Source: an uncultured Bacteroidota bacterium
GTDB taxonomy: Bacteria > Bacteroidota > Bacteroidia > Chitinophagales > Chitinophagaceae
Assembly: GCA_903837525.1 (NCBI GenBank)
Contig: CAILUU010000005.1
Location: forward strand, 1 to 64,000
Direction of reading: 5' to 3'
DNA: 64,000 bases
In this document: positions 18,769-27,782 of the stretch, one piece after another
Numbering within the stretch: the first letter of the stretch is position 1
Layout of the letters: each line of letters starts with the position of its first letter
Position numbers and translations under genes: made by a program
The notes under the pieces: generated by a model
Told to the model about the DNA's origin: nothing
The model's database searches: none
The model's input: the letters and a program-made list of their open reading frames with translations, nothing else

Positions 18769-20472
18769 ATGAAGCAACCAATTATCTGCTTATTCTTACT
18801 AACCAGCTTGGGCTTATCGGCCCAAGATAAAAAGTCCAAAGTATCTGTAAGCGGCAATATGGGTGTTACCTACGAGGGTTATGGGCTTAACCGAAACCCA
18901 ACGGGGTGGACGGGTTATAGCCAACGTAAACCATGGAACCAAGTACGCTTTACGTTTCAACCAACTATTACTACACCAAAGTTTAGTTTGCCCTTTAACT
19001 TTAATTTTAATACTACGCCTACAAACTTTATTGGACCGTATGCAGGTATTGGTAAGCAAAGTTTTGGGCAGTACATAACTAACCCCAGCAATAATTTTGC
19101 AGTAAACCCAAAATATAAATGGGCAGAGTTACAATTAGGTACACAATATTTAAACTATAGCAATTTAAGTACGGGTGATGTTGGTGTGTTTGGTGCAGGT
19201 TTTGATTTAAGGCCAGATGTATGGCGACTGAAATTTTTTACAGGCGTATCTCAACAAGGTGTAAATTTTTTTAGCGGTGGTGCTAACGGTAGCTACAAAC
19301 GCAAAAATTGGATGGCACAGCTAGGTATGGAAAAAGAAGATAGTTATGCTTTGTTATTTAATTTTGCTAAGGGTAAAGATGATAAAAATAGTATTCCTCT
19401 TCCGCCACCCGGCAGCGTATTACCACAAGAGGGTTTTACGATGAGTGTAGTAGGTAAAGTAAATATAAAAGGTGGTTGGTACTTGTCTACAGAGGGTGCA
19501 CAATCTATTTATACAAAAGACTTATTTTTACCAACTAGTGCTACAGCGGTTACTATAAAACCGTTTTTAGATGGTAACACATCTACCGTAAAAGATTTTG
19601 CTGCAGAAGGTATGGTTGGTAGAAAAAGTAAAAATTTTGATATTGGTGTTAAAGTAAAATATATAGGTGCTGGTTTTCAAACAGTAGGTTACCCTTTTAT
19701 GCAGCCCGATAGAATGGACTATTTATTAAACACTCGTTTTAATGCATTTAAAAATAAAACAAATGTTACTGCAAGTATTGGGCAACGAGTAAATAATGTT
19801 AGCAACACTGCTTTAAAAGCAAAACAATTTATAGGCAAACTAAATTGGTTTAGCCAAATAAATGACAACTGGAGTGTAAATATTAATTACAACAATTTTG
19901 GTTTTCAAAGCAATAGTGGCATAAACCCTTTTGGTATAAAAAATGTAAGTAACGATTTTGGTATAGCACCAACCTATACGTGGAGTAATACAAAAATGGT
20001 TCACCTTTTAAGCCTTAGTTATAATTATAGTAAGTACGATGAAAGAGATGTAATTACTGGTTTAACAACATCTAACAACACCCATACCGGCTTGCTTACC
20101 TACGTACCTAGTTTTTTAACTAAAGATTTAACACCCGATTTTAGTGTAATGTATTTTATAAATAAGCTACCTGGCTTTAAAACAACCTTAGCTACCATTA
20201 GCACTGGGCTTGCTTTGCCAGCCATGAAAAAGAAGTTGCAGTTAAGAGGGCAACTACAATATACGTTTAGTAAAAACAATACATTTACGGCTAATAATAA
20301 TTTTATTGCTAGTTGTACTATTGATGCTAAGCTTAATAAAAAAACAACCTGGACAAATTTTTTAAGCACTAATTATTTCAAGCATGGCAACGAATTAGGC
20401 TTGCCTTTTATTGGTGCCAACTATTTAGAAAGTAATTTTAGAACAGGATTGATGTATAGGTTTGGAAAATAA
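18769..20472 (+). CDS. Outer-membrane beta-barrel protein of the surface-protein cluster
   Basis: From the ATG at 18769 this is a 567-residue protein with a clean signal peptide ending SLGLSAQ. An upstream in-frame ATG (18700) would put 23 residues in front of the signal and is rejected. The body alternates short aromatic/polar strands (VRFTFQP, FNFNFNTTP, YLNYSNL, WRLKFFTGVSQQG) through to the C-terminal LMYRFGK, the pattern of a large transmembrane barrel. No plug or TonB box is seen. I recognise no family. Its place between the large repeat protein and a WTP-domain protein suggests it anchors or exports them; this is inference. Confidence 0.8.
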   Translation: MKQPIICLFLLTSLGLSAQDKKSKVSVSGNMGVTYEGYGLNRNPTGWTGYSQRKPWNQVRFTFQPTITTPKFSLPFNFNFNTTPTNFIGPYAGIGKQSFGQYITNPSNNFAVNPKYKWAELQLGTQYLNYSNLSTGDVGVFGAGFDLRPDVWRLKFFTGVSQQGVNFFSGGANGSYKRKNWMAQLGMEKEDSYALLFNFAKGKDDKNSIPLPPPGSVLPQEGFTMSVVGKVNIKGGWYLSTEGAQSIYTKDLFLPTSATAVTIKPFLDGNTSTVKDFAAEGMVGRKSKNFDIGVKVKYIGAGFQTVGYPFMQPDRMDYLLNTRFNAFKNKTNVTASIGQRVNNVSNTALKAKQFIGKLNWFSQINDNWSVNINYNNFGFQSNSGINPFGIKNVSNDFGIAPTYTWSNTKMVHLLSLSYNYSKYDERDVITGLTTSNNTHTGLLTYVPSFLTKDLTPDFSVMYFINKLPGFKTTLATISTGLALPAMKKKLQLRGQLQYTFSKNNTFTANNNFIASCTIDAKLNKKTTWTNFLSTNYFKHGNELGLPFIGANYLESNFRTGLMYRFGK

Positions 20473-20480
20473 ATTTTAGA

Positions 20481-20495
20481 CTCCCGCCGATTACG
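20481..20495. repeat. Short dispersed repeat after a stop codon, copy 1
   Basis: The 15-nt CTCCCGCCGATTACG occurs here 8 nt after the barrel gene and again at 44154-44168, 7 nt after the omega-amidase gene. Both copies sit in the same place relative to a stop. Confidence 0.55.
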
Positions 20496-20548
20496 CAAAA
20501 TTCGCTGATTAGTGATTTTTTTAGTATTGGCACTCAAAATAAAAAATT

Positions 20549-21487
20549 ATGAAAAAGATATTTTACATTTTATCAATATTATTTTTTGCAAAAAATAGTG
20601 TTGCACAAGTAAACACCAACTTGGTTTTAAGCCCTAACCCTCCAGCATCGTTAATGCAATGGGGTGTAAGCAGAGAAACGTTAACCTTTATTGTTTTCCC
20701 CTCTGCACAGGGCATAAGAGGAGAGTACAAAATAAAAACCGAAATTAAATTAAGTGATGGTACTGTTATAGGTAAAACAGATTTAAATAAAAGTAAAACG
20801 TACACCTTAAGCTCTGCCACAACAATTTTTAATGCAGCTGATGTAGTGCCTTTAGAAAGTATGATTTTTACAGGCAAACACAAAACCAGTTTAGAAAAAT
20901 CAGGAAAATTACTTAGCGATAATTATGAAATTTGTGTGCAGTTGGTTCGACCGCCAGATTTTGCACCCTTTTCCGAAATTAAATGCAAAACCTTTTATTT
21001 AGCAGCAACACAATTGCCTATTTTAATGAAGCCTTATAACCAGGAGGAGTTAGATTATGACATTGCTAAGACAACTATTATTTTTAGATGGACGCCAGTT
21101 GTGCCTAAACCAAAAGCATTAGTTACCTACAAAATAATGGTATTTGAAGTGTTACAAAACCAGAACCCAGTACAAGCAGTACGTAGTAATTTTCCTATTT
21201 TAACACAGGAGGTTAGGGGTGTAACCCAATATATTTGGCAGCCAAGAGGAGTTGTAGATTTAAGTGATAACAATGTCAAAGACTCTGCCATGCAACAACG
21301 AAAAGGGTTGGATGGAACGGTAAAAGGTGGAAGTAAAAAATATGTGTGGATAATACAATCTTTCGACAACCTTGGGCAACCCCTTGGCGATGGGAATATT
21401 AATGCTGATGGTGTAAGTGAGCCTACTGTATTTTTTGTAAGACAAAAAGTAAAAGATATTAAAATTAAGGATACAGATAAGCAATAA
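20549..21487 (+). CDS. Secreted single-copy WTP-domain protein, paralog of the 13514 product
   Basis: The 312-residue protein has a signal peptide ending NSVAQ. Residues about 22-150 resemble the N-terminal domain of the first gene of the cluster (NYEICVQL versus TYQICAQF; SEIKCKTF versus NEVCKEF). They are followed by one WTP domain: IFRWTPVVPKPKALVTYKIMVFEVLQNQN, AVRSNFPILTQEV and YVWIIQSFDNLGQPLG. The Cys pair of the duplicated version (YTGPC-PPYLC) is absent, replaced by a K/G-rich insertion. It ends the four-gene cluster and a strong terminator follows. Confidence 0.82.
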   Translation: MKKIFYILSILFFAKNSVAQVNTNLVLSPNPPASLMQWGVSRETLTFIVFPSAQGIRGEYKIKTEIKLSDGTVIGKTDLNKSKTYTLSSATTIFNAADVVPLESMIFTGKHKTSLEKSGKLLSDNYEICVQLVRPPDFAPFSEIKCKTFYLAATQLPILMKPYNQEELDYDIAKTTIIFRWTPVVPKPKALVTYKIMVFEVLQNQNPVQAVRSNFPILTQEVRGVTQYIWQPRGVVDLSDNNVKDSAMQQRKGLDGTVKGGSKKYVWIIQSFDNLGQPLGDGNINADGVSEPTVFFVRQKVKDIKIKDTDKQ

Positions 21488-21505
21488 TTTTTTTAATTAG
21501 TATAC

Positions 21506-21533
21506 AAAGGCACACTTTAATTAGTGTGCCTTT
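21506..21533 (+). terminator. Terminator of the surface-protein cluster
   Basis: A perfect 11-bp stem (21506-21516 with 21523-21533), a 6-nt loop and a T-run. The recX -7 element begins 3 nt after it. Confidence 0.9.
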
Positions 21534-21535
21534 TC

Positions 21536-21543
21536 TATTTTTG
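21536..21543 (+). promoter_or_regulatory. recX promoter -7 element, likely leaderless
   Basis: TATTTTTG matches TAnnTTTG exactly and ends 5 nt before the recX ATG, so transcription should start at or next to the start codon. Confidence 0.65.
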
Positions 21544-21548
21544 TACCA

Positions 21549-22010
21549 ATGCAAAAAACGTATCTCACCAAAGAACAAGTTTTACAAAAACTAAAACATT
21601 ACTGTGGTTATCAAGAAAGATGCCACAGCGAAGTAATAAGCAAATTATACGATTTAGGTGTTTACAAAAACGAACATGATGAAATACTATCTACCCTAAT
21701 ACAAGAAAACTATTTAAATGAAGAACGTTTTGCTATACAATTTGTCGGTGGAAAATTTAGGGTAAAACACTGGGGTAAAATAAAAATTAAATACGAACTT
21801 AAAAGCAAACAAATAAGTGAGTATTGTATTAAAAAAGCACTTGCCACTATAACCACAACTGATTATTTACAAACTGCACAAAAGCTATTTGATGCAAAGA
21901 GTAATTTACTTAAAAGCGAAAAAAACATCTTTATTAAAAAAAGAAAGCTGCAGGATTATTTAATGCAAAAGGGCTACGAAATAAGTGTGATAAAAGAATT
22001 GATGGATTAA
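21549..22010 (+). CDS. recX: RecX-family regulatory protein
   Basis: The 153-residue protein fits RecX, which binds RecA filaments and limits recombinase activity. The helical repeats are visible: LTKEQVLQKLKHYCGYQERCHSEVISKL, then LIQENYLNEERFAIQFVGGKFRVKHWGKIKIKYELKSKQIS, the classic RecX signature, then a C-terminal third repeat. recA is not adjacent. The start at 21549 is supported by the -7 element just upstream; no Shine-Dalgarno site exists. Confidence 0.93.
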   Translation: MQKTYLTKEQVLQKLKHYCGYQERCHSEVISKLYDLGVYKNEHDEILSTLIQENYLNEERFAIQFVGGKFRVKHWGKIKIKYELKSKQISEYCIKKALATITTTDYLQTAQKLFDAKSNLLKSEKNIFIKKRKLQDYLMQKGYEISVIKELMD

Positions 22011-22036
22011 TAAATTTTTTAAAATATCCACTCCGC

Positions 22037-22792
22037 TTACTTTCCAAAAACTTTTTTAAGTAAAGAGGTTACTTGTGCCGCTGGGTCTTTTCTTATTTTT
22101 TGTTCCTCTTGCCCAATAGTTAAAAAAATACCCGTTAAAGCCCTTTCAGTAACATAGGCAGCTAAATCTGTATTAATAGTTGTTTTGCTAAAAGATAACT
22201 TATTGTATGTTGTAAAAACATCCTTCCAATAACCAGTAGCATTTACTTTTGCTAAGGAGGTTTCAATTATTGGTCGCATTTTTTCGGTAAGTGTTGTAGT
22301 CGTAGTTGTTTTTAAATAGTCAGTTGCTGCAAAATCTACACCCTTTAAAATTTTTAAACCGTCGGTAACCGTCATTTGTTTTATAGCGCTAATAAAAACT
22401 GTTGCTATTCCGCCAGCAGCATCTTCAGCAGCTCTGTTCATAGATAGTATGGCTTTATCTGCTACAGATCCCATACCTAATTTACGTAACGTACTCTCTG
22501 CTTTTTTAGCCTCATCGGGCATTAAAATTTTTAGCGCCGCATTAGTAAAAAACGCATCTGGCTTATTCAGTCTTTTTGATGTACTATCTGCCCCAATTGA
22601 AAGCGCTTCTTTTAAGCCATTAATTATTTCATCGTTACTTAGGCCCTTAGTTGTACCTTTTTGTTTTAAAATATTGGTTATTGTTCTGCTACTATCTTTT
22701 GATGTTGCTTTTTTTATTTTATCAAACAAGCCTTGTGCATTAGTAACGCTATATAAAGTAGCAGCAAGTAATATAAGTATGCTTTTTTTCAT
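22037..22792 (-). CDS. DUF4197 domain-containing secreted protein
   Basis: The 251-residue protein has a signal peptide ending SVTNAQ followed by the DUF4197 body: LSNDEIINGLKEALSIGADSTSKRLNK, LPDEAK-like ILMPDEAKKAESTLRKLGMG, then MNRAAEDAA and the C-terminal ALTGIFLTIGQEEQKIRKDPAAQVTSLLKKVFG. The family is widespread in Gram-negative bacteria and has no established function. It is probably periplasmic. It is a single gene convergent with recX and has a perfect -7 element (TAATTTTG, 22818-22811). Confidence 0.9.
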   Translation of the reverse strand: MKKSILILLAATLYSVTNAQGLFDKIKKATSKDSSRTITNILKQKGTTKGLSNDEIINGLKEALSIGADSTSKRLNKPDAFFTNAALKILMPDEAKKAESTLRKLGMGSVADKAILSMNRAAEDAAGGIATVFISAIKQMTVTDGLKILKGVDFAATDYLKTTTTTTLTEKMRPIIETSLAKVNATGYWKDVFTTYNKLSFSKTTINTDLAAYVTERALTGIFLTIGQEEQKIRKDPAAQVTSLLKKVFGK

Positions 22793-22810
22793 TCGTATTT
22801 TTTATACCTG

Positions 22811-22818
22811 CAAAATTA
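22811..22818 (-). promoter_or_regulatory. Promoter -7 element of the DUF4197 gene
   Basis: TAATTTTG on the minus strand matches TAnnTTTG, 18 nt before the ATG. Confidence 0.6.
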
Positions 22819-22852
22819 AGTAGGCATTTGTTAAGGTTGGTTTAAATAAAAA

Positions 22853-22875
22853 AGCCGCTGAATAAAACAGCGGCT
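22853..22875 (-). terminator. asnS terminator
   Basis: An 8-bp GC-rich perfect stem with a 7-nt loop, followed on the minus strand by a run of T, 22 nt after the asnS stop. Confidence 0.9.
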
Positions 22876-22897
22876 AAATAATAGTACGTTATAAAAA

Positions 22898-24358
22898 TTA
22901 AAACTCTGCACTTTTCGGATACCTCGGAAAAGGTATTACATCTCTAATATTTCCCATCCCTGTAACAAATTGTACTAACCTCTCAAACCCAAGTCCAAAG
23001 CCAGCATGAGGGCAAGAACCAAAGCGTCGAGTATCTAAATACCACCACAATTCTTCGGTAGGTATATTCATTTCCGCCATTCGTTTTTCTAATTTATCTA
23101 ACCGCTCTTCTCGTTGGCTACCACCTACCATTTCGCCAATACCAGGTGCTAAAATATCCATTGCTGCTACCGTTTGTCGGCCTTCGGCACAGTTATCATC
23201 TTGCCTCATATAAAACGCTTTTATGGCAGCAGGGTAGTTAGTTAAAATAACAGGTTTTTTAAAATGTTTTTCTACCAAATAACGTTCATGCTCACTTTGT
23301 AAATCTATTCCCCAACCATCGCCCTCAATTAAATATTGAAACTTCTTTTTCTTATTGTGATTACTCTCTCTTAAAATAGTAATGGCTTCGGTATAGGTCA
23401 ATCTTTCAAAATTATTATTTACTACAAATTCTAATTTTTCTATTAAACCCATTTCGCTACGCTTATCTTGTGGCAAAGCTTTTTCTTCCTCTGCTAAACG
23501 CTGTGCTAAAAACTCAATATCTTCTTTATTATTTTCTAAAGCATATTTAATTATGTAGCGTATAAATTCTTCGGCAAGCTTAGCATTATCTTCTAAATCG
23601 TAAAAAGCCATTTCGGGTTCTATCATCCAAAACTCCGCCAAATGCCTTGTGGTGTTACTATTTTCGGCTCTAAAGGTTGGGCCAAACGTGTAAATATCAC
23701 TTAATGCCATAGCGGCTAATTCTCCTTCTAATTGCCCACTAACGGTAAGATTTGTACTATGTCCAAAAAAGTCTTCTTTAAAGTTTATGGTGCCATCTTC
23801 GTTTTTAGCAGCCGTGCCATCAACGGGTAATGTAGTTACCCTAAATGTTTCTCCAGCACCTTCGGCATCGCTTGCAGTAATAATAGGTGTATGTAAATTT
23901 ACAAAACCCTTATTGTTAAAAAATTTATGTACAGCAAATGCTAAGGTATGGCGTACTCTAAATACACTACCAAACGTGTTTGTTCTAAAACGCAAATGTG
24001 CTTTTTCTCTTAAAAACTCAAGGCTGTGCTTTTTAGGTTGTAGGGGAAATTTTTCGGCATCGCTATCACCCAATATTTCAATAGTAGTTGCCTTTAATTC
24101 TACCTTTTGCCCCTTGCCTAAGCTGGCAATAATTTGCCCTGTTGCTTTTATACAAGCTCCTGTGGTAAGTCTTTTTAATAATTCATCTTCAAACTTACCC
24201 AACTCGGCCATTACTTGTATGTTATTATTGGTGCTTCCATCGTTAAGGGCTATAAATTGGTTGTTTCTAAAGGTACGTACCCAGCCCATTACGGTGGTGG
24301 TATAATCAACTTTATCGCTATTTAAAATTGATGCTATTTTTTCTCTTTTGTTAAACAT
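22898..24358 (-). CDS. asnS: Asparaginyl-tRNA synthetase
   Basis: The 486-residue class IIb enzyme charges tRNA-Asn. It has an N-terminal OB fold ([20 protein letters not shown]) and a catalytic core with motif 2 ([25 protein letters not shown]) and motif 3 ([15 protein letters not shown]). The AENSNT and [11 protein letters not shown] signatures separate AsnRS from AspRS. Upstream is an exact -7 element; downstream is a strong terminator, so it is a single-gene unit. Confidence 0.98.
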   Translation of the reverse strand: MFNKREKIASILNSDKVDYTTTVMGWVRTFRNNQFIALNDGSTNNNIQVMAELGKFEDELLKRLTTGACIKATGQIIASLGKGQKVELKATTIEILGDSDAEKFPLQPKKHSLEFLREKAHLRFRTNTFGSVFRVRHTLAFAVHKFFNNKGFVNLHTPIITASDAEGAGETFRVTTLPVDGTAAKNEDGTINFKEDFFGHSTNLTVSGQLEGELAAMALSDIYTFGPTFRAENSNTTRHLAEFWMIEPEMAFYDLEDNAKLAEEFIRYIIKYALENNKEDIEFLAQRLAEEEKALPQDKRSEMGLIEKLEFVVNNNFERLTYTEAITILRESNHNKKKKFQYLIEGDGWGIDLQSEHERYLVEKHFKKPVILTNYPAAIKAFYMRQDDNCAEGRQTVAAMDILAPGIGEMVGGSQREERLDKLEKRMAEMNIPTEELWWYLDTRRFGSCPHAGFGLGFERLVQFVTGMGNIRDVIPFPRYPKSAEF

Positions 24359-24376
24359 AAATACAAATTATTGCTG

Positions 24377-24384
24377 CAAAGATA
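24377..24384 (-). promoter_or_regulatory. asnS promoter -7 element
   Basis: TATCTTTG on the minus strand matches TAnnTTTG, 18 nt before the asnS ATG. Confidence 0.65.
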
Positions 24385-24385
24385 A

Positions 24386-24440
24386 GGTTATACCGATGTG
24401 ACCTAATAAATAGTCCAACCCTTTTTCTATCGGTATAACC
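24386..24440. repeat. 12-bp inverted repeat between asnS and rho
   Basis: GGTTATACCGAT (24386-24397) pairs perfectly with ATCGGTATAACC (24429-24440) across 31 nt. It starts 2 nt upstream of the asnS -7 element. It is followed directly by a small CCTGC/GCAGG palindrome (24439-24458) related to the one at 26612. The rest of the 431-nt asnS-rho gap holds the rho promoter and leader; no gene is seen. Confidence 0.65.
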
Positions 24441-24618
24441 TGCCTGCTGGTATGCAGGTACCATCTAAGATTTCAACGTAGTTTTTACCGAAAAATCGGG
24501 ACAGGTTGGAGTACTTATGAAATCAAGATGTTATTACAAGATAGATGTATAGCCATTTTAGCTGCAAATCGTTTTAAAGCAAGTTTTATAAAATAAATTT
24601 GCAAAAGATAAAAAATTC

Positions 24619-24647
24619 TTGTTTTTGCAAAAAACTACCTACTTTTG
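24619..24647 (+). promoter_or_regulatory. rho promoter
   Basis: TTG (24619-24621), an 18-nt spacer and TACTTTTG (24640-24647) fit the Bacteroidota -33/-7 consensus. It leaves a leader of about 140 nt before rho. Confidence 0.7.
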
Positions 24648-24719
24648 AGTTATAAAAAGTTGATAAGTTTATCCATTCATTTTTATCAGCTAGTATTATT
24701 CTAATCAAAACATTTTCCC

Positions 24720-24736
24720 TTCCGATTTAATCGGAA
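24720..24736 (+). promoter_or_regulatory. Palindrome in the rho leader
   Basis: A perfect 8-bp inverted repeat with one central base (24720-24736) lies midway in the long rho 5' leader. rho genes of other bacteria are autoregulated through their leaders; a similar role here is only an inference. Confidence 0.35.
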
Positions 24737-24789
24737 ACCATTTTCAGACAAATAGATAGGATTTTTGAAGAACACATTTTCAATTTTAT

Positions 24790-26424
24790 ATGTACGATAT
24801 TTTACAACTGAACGACTTACTCGTTCCTGAATTGCTTGATATTGCCGAGCAATTAGAGATTTCCAACGCAAAAAAACTTAACAAACAAGATTTGATATAT
24901 AAAATCTTGGATAAACAAGCTATTATGACTGCAGCTCAAAAACCCGAAGACGAAAAGCCAAAACAACGCAAACGCATTGTTAAATCCACTACTGCAAACA
25001 TTAGTGAGGAGGCCGAAGTAGTGCAAGAAGCTTCTGCAAAGAAAGAAACTACAGCTACCCCAAAAACTAAAAAAGTAGAAGTAGAAAAAAAGCCAATAAA
25101 AAAAGCTAAAGTAGAGGTAGAAATACCAGAAGAAGATTTGCAGCCCTTAACAAGTGAACAAACTACTTTACCTCCTATGTTTGCAAAACTTTTACAAGAG
25201 GAAAATGATGTACAGCAACCAGAGGTGCAAATGCCCGAAGAAACTACACCAACAAGTACCCCACGTCAAATTCCACAACGTAGAGACCAACCAAGTTTTA
25301 ATGTAGAATTTGATGGTATTATTTTAGGCGAAGGTGTATTGGAAATGATGCCCGATGGATATGGTTTTTTACGCAGTAGCGATTATAATTATTTAAGTAG
25401 TCCCGATGATATTTATGTATCTCCCTCTCAAATAAAATTATTTGGTTTAAAAACAGGCGATACCGTTTTCGGAAGTGTTCGTCCGCCAAAAGAAGGTGAA
25501 AAATATTTTGCTTTATTAAAGGTAGATACCATCAATGGTAAAAAGCCAGATGAGGTAAGAGATAGAGTTCCTTTCGATTACTTAACACCACTTTTCCCTT
25601 TCGAAAAATTAAACCTTTGCACAAGTAGTAGTAATTACAGTACTCGGATAATGGATTTATTTACACCAATTGGTAAGGGGCAACGTGGCTTAATTGTAGC
25701 CCAACCAAAAACGGGTAAAACCATGTTGTTAAAAGAGTTGGCTAATGCAATTGCAGAAAACCATCCGGAGTGTTATTTAATGATTGTGTTGGTAGATGAA
25801 CGCCCAGAAGAAGTTACCGATATGGAACGTAGCGTAAAAGCAGAAGTTATTGCCAGCACATTTGATGAGCCTGCCGAAAAGCATGTAAAGGTTAGTACCA
25901 TTGCCTTGCAAAAAGCAAAACGTTTAGTAGAGTGTGGGCATGATGTTGTTATTTTATTAGACAGTATTACTCGTTTGGCAAGAGCACATAACACGGTTGC
26001 ACCAAGTAGTGGTAAAGTTTTAAGTGGTGGTGTTGAAGCAAATGCTATGCAAAAACCAAAACAATTTTTTGGAGCGGCACGTAAAATAGAAAATGGCGGC
26101 TCGCTTACTATTATTGCAACCGCACTAGTTGATACCGGTAGTAAAATGGATGAGGTAATTTTTGAAGAATTTAAAGGAACAGGTAATATGGAGTTGCAGC
26201 TTGAACGTAAGTTGAGCAACCGTCGTATTTATCCTGCAATTGATATTGTTGGTAGTAGTACTCGTAGAGATGATTTGTTGTTAGACAAAGATACTTTTCA
26301 ACGCATGTGGGTTTTGCGTAAGCACATGGCCGATATGAATCCAGAAGAAGCCATAAATACATTACTTAAAAACATGAAAGGAACGAAAGATAATGCTGAG
26401 TTTTTAATAAGTATGAATGGGTAA
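24790..26424 (+). CDS. rho: Transcription termination factor Rho
   Basis: The 544-residue hexameric RNA-dependent ATPase ends transcription at unstructured RNA. It has an N-terminal Rho_N domain (about 5-45), then a Lys/Glu/Pro-rich low-complexity insertion (about 55-170) of the kind found in Bacteroidota Rho, then the RNA-binding cold-shock fold ([12 protein letters not shown]). The ATPase domain follows, with Walker A at about 305 ([11 protein letters not shown]), Walker B ([16 protein letters not shown]) and the R-loop ([20 protein letters not shown]). The insertion makes it longer than E. coli Rho (419 residues). Confidence 0.98.
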   Translation: MYDILQLNDLLVPELLDIAEQLEISNAKKLNKQDLIYKILDKQAIMTAAQKPEDEKPKQRKRIVKSTTANISEEAEVVQEASAKKETTATPKTKKVEVEKKPIKKAKVEVEIPEEDLQPLTSEQTTLPPMFAKLLQEENDVQQPEVQMPEETTPTSTPRQIPQRRDQPSFNVEFDGIILGEGVLEMMPDGYGFLRSSDYNYLSSPDDIYVSPSQIKLFGLKTGDTVFGSVRPPKEGEKYFALLKVDTINGKKPDEVRDRVPFDYLTPLFPFEKLNLCTSSSNYSTRIMDLFTPIGKGQRGLIVAQPKTGKTMLLKELANAIAENHPECYLMIVLVDERPEEVTDMERSVKAEVIASTFDEPAEKHVKVSTIALQKAKRLVECGHDVVILLDSITRLARAHNTVAPSSGKVLSGGVEANAMQKPKQFFGAARKIENGGSLTIIATALVDTGSKMDEVIFEEFKGTGNMELQLERKLSNRRIYPAIDIVGSSTRRDDLLLDKDTFQRMWVLRKHMADMNPEEAINTLLKNMKGTKDNAEFLISMNG

Positions 26425-26462
26425 AGTAATTAAGAATTAAAAACTAAGAATGAATAATTAGG

Positions 26463-26487
26463 CCGTTGAGTTTTCAACGGTTTTTTT
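26463..26487 (+). terminator. rho terminator
   Basis: A 7-bp stem (26463-26469 with 26474-26480), a 4-nt loop and seven T, 38 nt after the rho stop. Confidence 0.85.
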
Positions 26488-26611
26488 ACTTTTTTATAGT
26501 CCCCTTTTTTAAAAGTTCTCCATTGTAGGCGTCGCACAACTGTACTGTAATTATTTATTCAACTTTATAGACCCTTTTATGTTTTATCTTAGCAAAAATG
26601 TATCAGCCTAA

Positions 26612-26641
26612 CCTGCTTTTGCCGGCAGGCAGGTCGGCAGG
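26612..26641. repeat. GC-rich palindromic repeat at the mnmH 5' end
   Basis: A CCTGC...GCCGGCAGGCAGG...GGCAGG cluster stands out against the AT-rich surroundings. It lies between a possible upstream ATG (26598) and the conserved mnmH start (26652). A related piece is at 24439-24458. Confidence 0.6.
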
Positions 26642-26651
26642 AGAAAAACCA

Positions 26652-27782
26652 ATGGCAATAGAAAAAATAACCATACAGCAATTTTTAAAACTCTCTACAC
26701 AATACCCCGTGTTAGATGTACGCAGCCAAGGTGAATACACACATGCCCATATACCCAATGCTATTAACGTTCCTTTATTTACAAACGACGAAAGAAAAAT
26801 TGTGGGCACTGCTTACAAACAACAAAACAGAGAGATTGCTATAAAACTTGGATTAGATTTTTTTGGTGTGAAGATGAAGGAAATTGTGGAAGATGTTGAA
26901 CGTATTACTGCTGAATTTTATAAAAGAAATGTAAAGCAAAAAGACTCAGTTCCCCCTTTAGGGGGCGGAGGGGGTATTTTGCTCCACTGCTGGCGTGGTG
27001 GCATGCGTAGTGCAGCAGTGGCATGGCTTTTAGATATGTATGGCTTTAAAGTTTATACCCTTACCGGTGGTTACAAGGCTTATAGAAATTGGGTGCTACA
27101 ACAAGTTGCGTTACCCTATAATTTTACCATTATTGGTGGTTTTACAGGCAGTGGTAAAACCGAAATTTTGCATCAATTAAAAAAAGAAAATAAAATAATA
27201 ATTGATTTAGAGGCGTTGGCCAATCATAAAGGTTCGGCATTTGGAAATATGGGCACTCAGCCTAGTCAGGAAATGTTTGAGAATGTATTGAGCAAAAGTT
27301 TGTACGATATTAGTTGTACGATGAACGATGAAAATTTAACTTCAACAAACTATCAGCCACAAGCGCCTTGTATTTATATTGAAGATGAAAGCCAACGCAT
27401 TGGGAACCTTCAAATACCTAGCAATATTTGGCTACAAATGCGAAAAAGTACTATCCTTTTTTTAGAAATTCCATTTGAGGAGCGGTTAGATTTTATTACA
27501 GCTGAATATGGAAAATTAAATAAAGAGACGCTGGTAAATGCCATCATCCGTATACAAAAACGCCTTGGCGGGTTAGAAACTAAAAATGCTATCAATCATC
27601 TTTTAGAAAACAATACAAAAGAAAGTTTTAGAATTTTATTAACCTATTACGATAAATGGTATTTAAAAGGATTAAATAACAGAGAAAATTTATCTGCTTT
27701 TTTAAATAAAATTCCCTGCAAAAGTGTTGATTGTATACTTAATAGTAAAAATATACTAGTATGCACTACAACAAACGTTTAG
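26652..27782 (+). CDS. mnmH: tRNA 2-selenouridine synthase
   Basis: The enzyme (376 residues from this start) replaces the sulfur of 2-thiouridine at the tRNA wobble position with selenium, using selenophosphate. It has an N-terminal rhodanese domain (LDVRSQGEYTHAHIPNAINVPL; active Cys in LLHCWRGGMRS) and a C-terminal P-loop domain (GGFTGSGKTEIL). The start at 26652 is chosen because MAIEKITIQQFL aligns with the usual N-terminus. An in-frame ATG at 26598 would add 18 residues encoded by a repeat. A second repeat (26949-26975) is translated as VPPLGGGGG just before the active Cys strand. selD lies 1.1 kb downstream. Confidence 0.93.
   Translation: MAIEKITIQQFLKLSTQYPVLDVRSQGEYTHAHIPNAINVPLFTNDERKIVGTAYKQQNREIAIKLGLDFFGVKMKEIVEDVERITAEFYKRNVKQKDSVPPLGGGGGILLHCWRGGMRSAAVAWLLDMYGFKVYTLTGGYKAYRNWVLQQVALPYNFTIIGGFTGSGKTEILHQLKKENKIIIDLEALANHKGSAFGNMGTQPSQEMFENVLSKSLYDISCTMNDENLTSTNYQPQAPCIYIEDESQRIGNLQIPSNIWLQMRKSTILFLEIPFEERLDFITAEYGKLNKETLVNAIIRIQKRLGGLETKNAINHLLENNTKESFRILLTYYDKWYLKGLNNRENLSAFLNKIPCKSVDCILNSKNILVCTTTNV
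26949..26975. repeat. G/C-rich palindromic repeat inserted in frame in mnmH
   Basis: TTCCCCCTTTAGGGGGCGG with a following AGGGGGT belongs to the same family as 30239-30265 and 30699-30722. It is 27 nt long, a multiple of three, and adds a Pro/Gly-rich loop to MnmH. Confidence 0.75.

Noticed and set aside
23787..24305. A 172-residue plus-strand ORF opposite asnS
   Set aside because: Antisense of a conserved tRNA synthetase gene; no recognisable motif.
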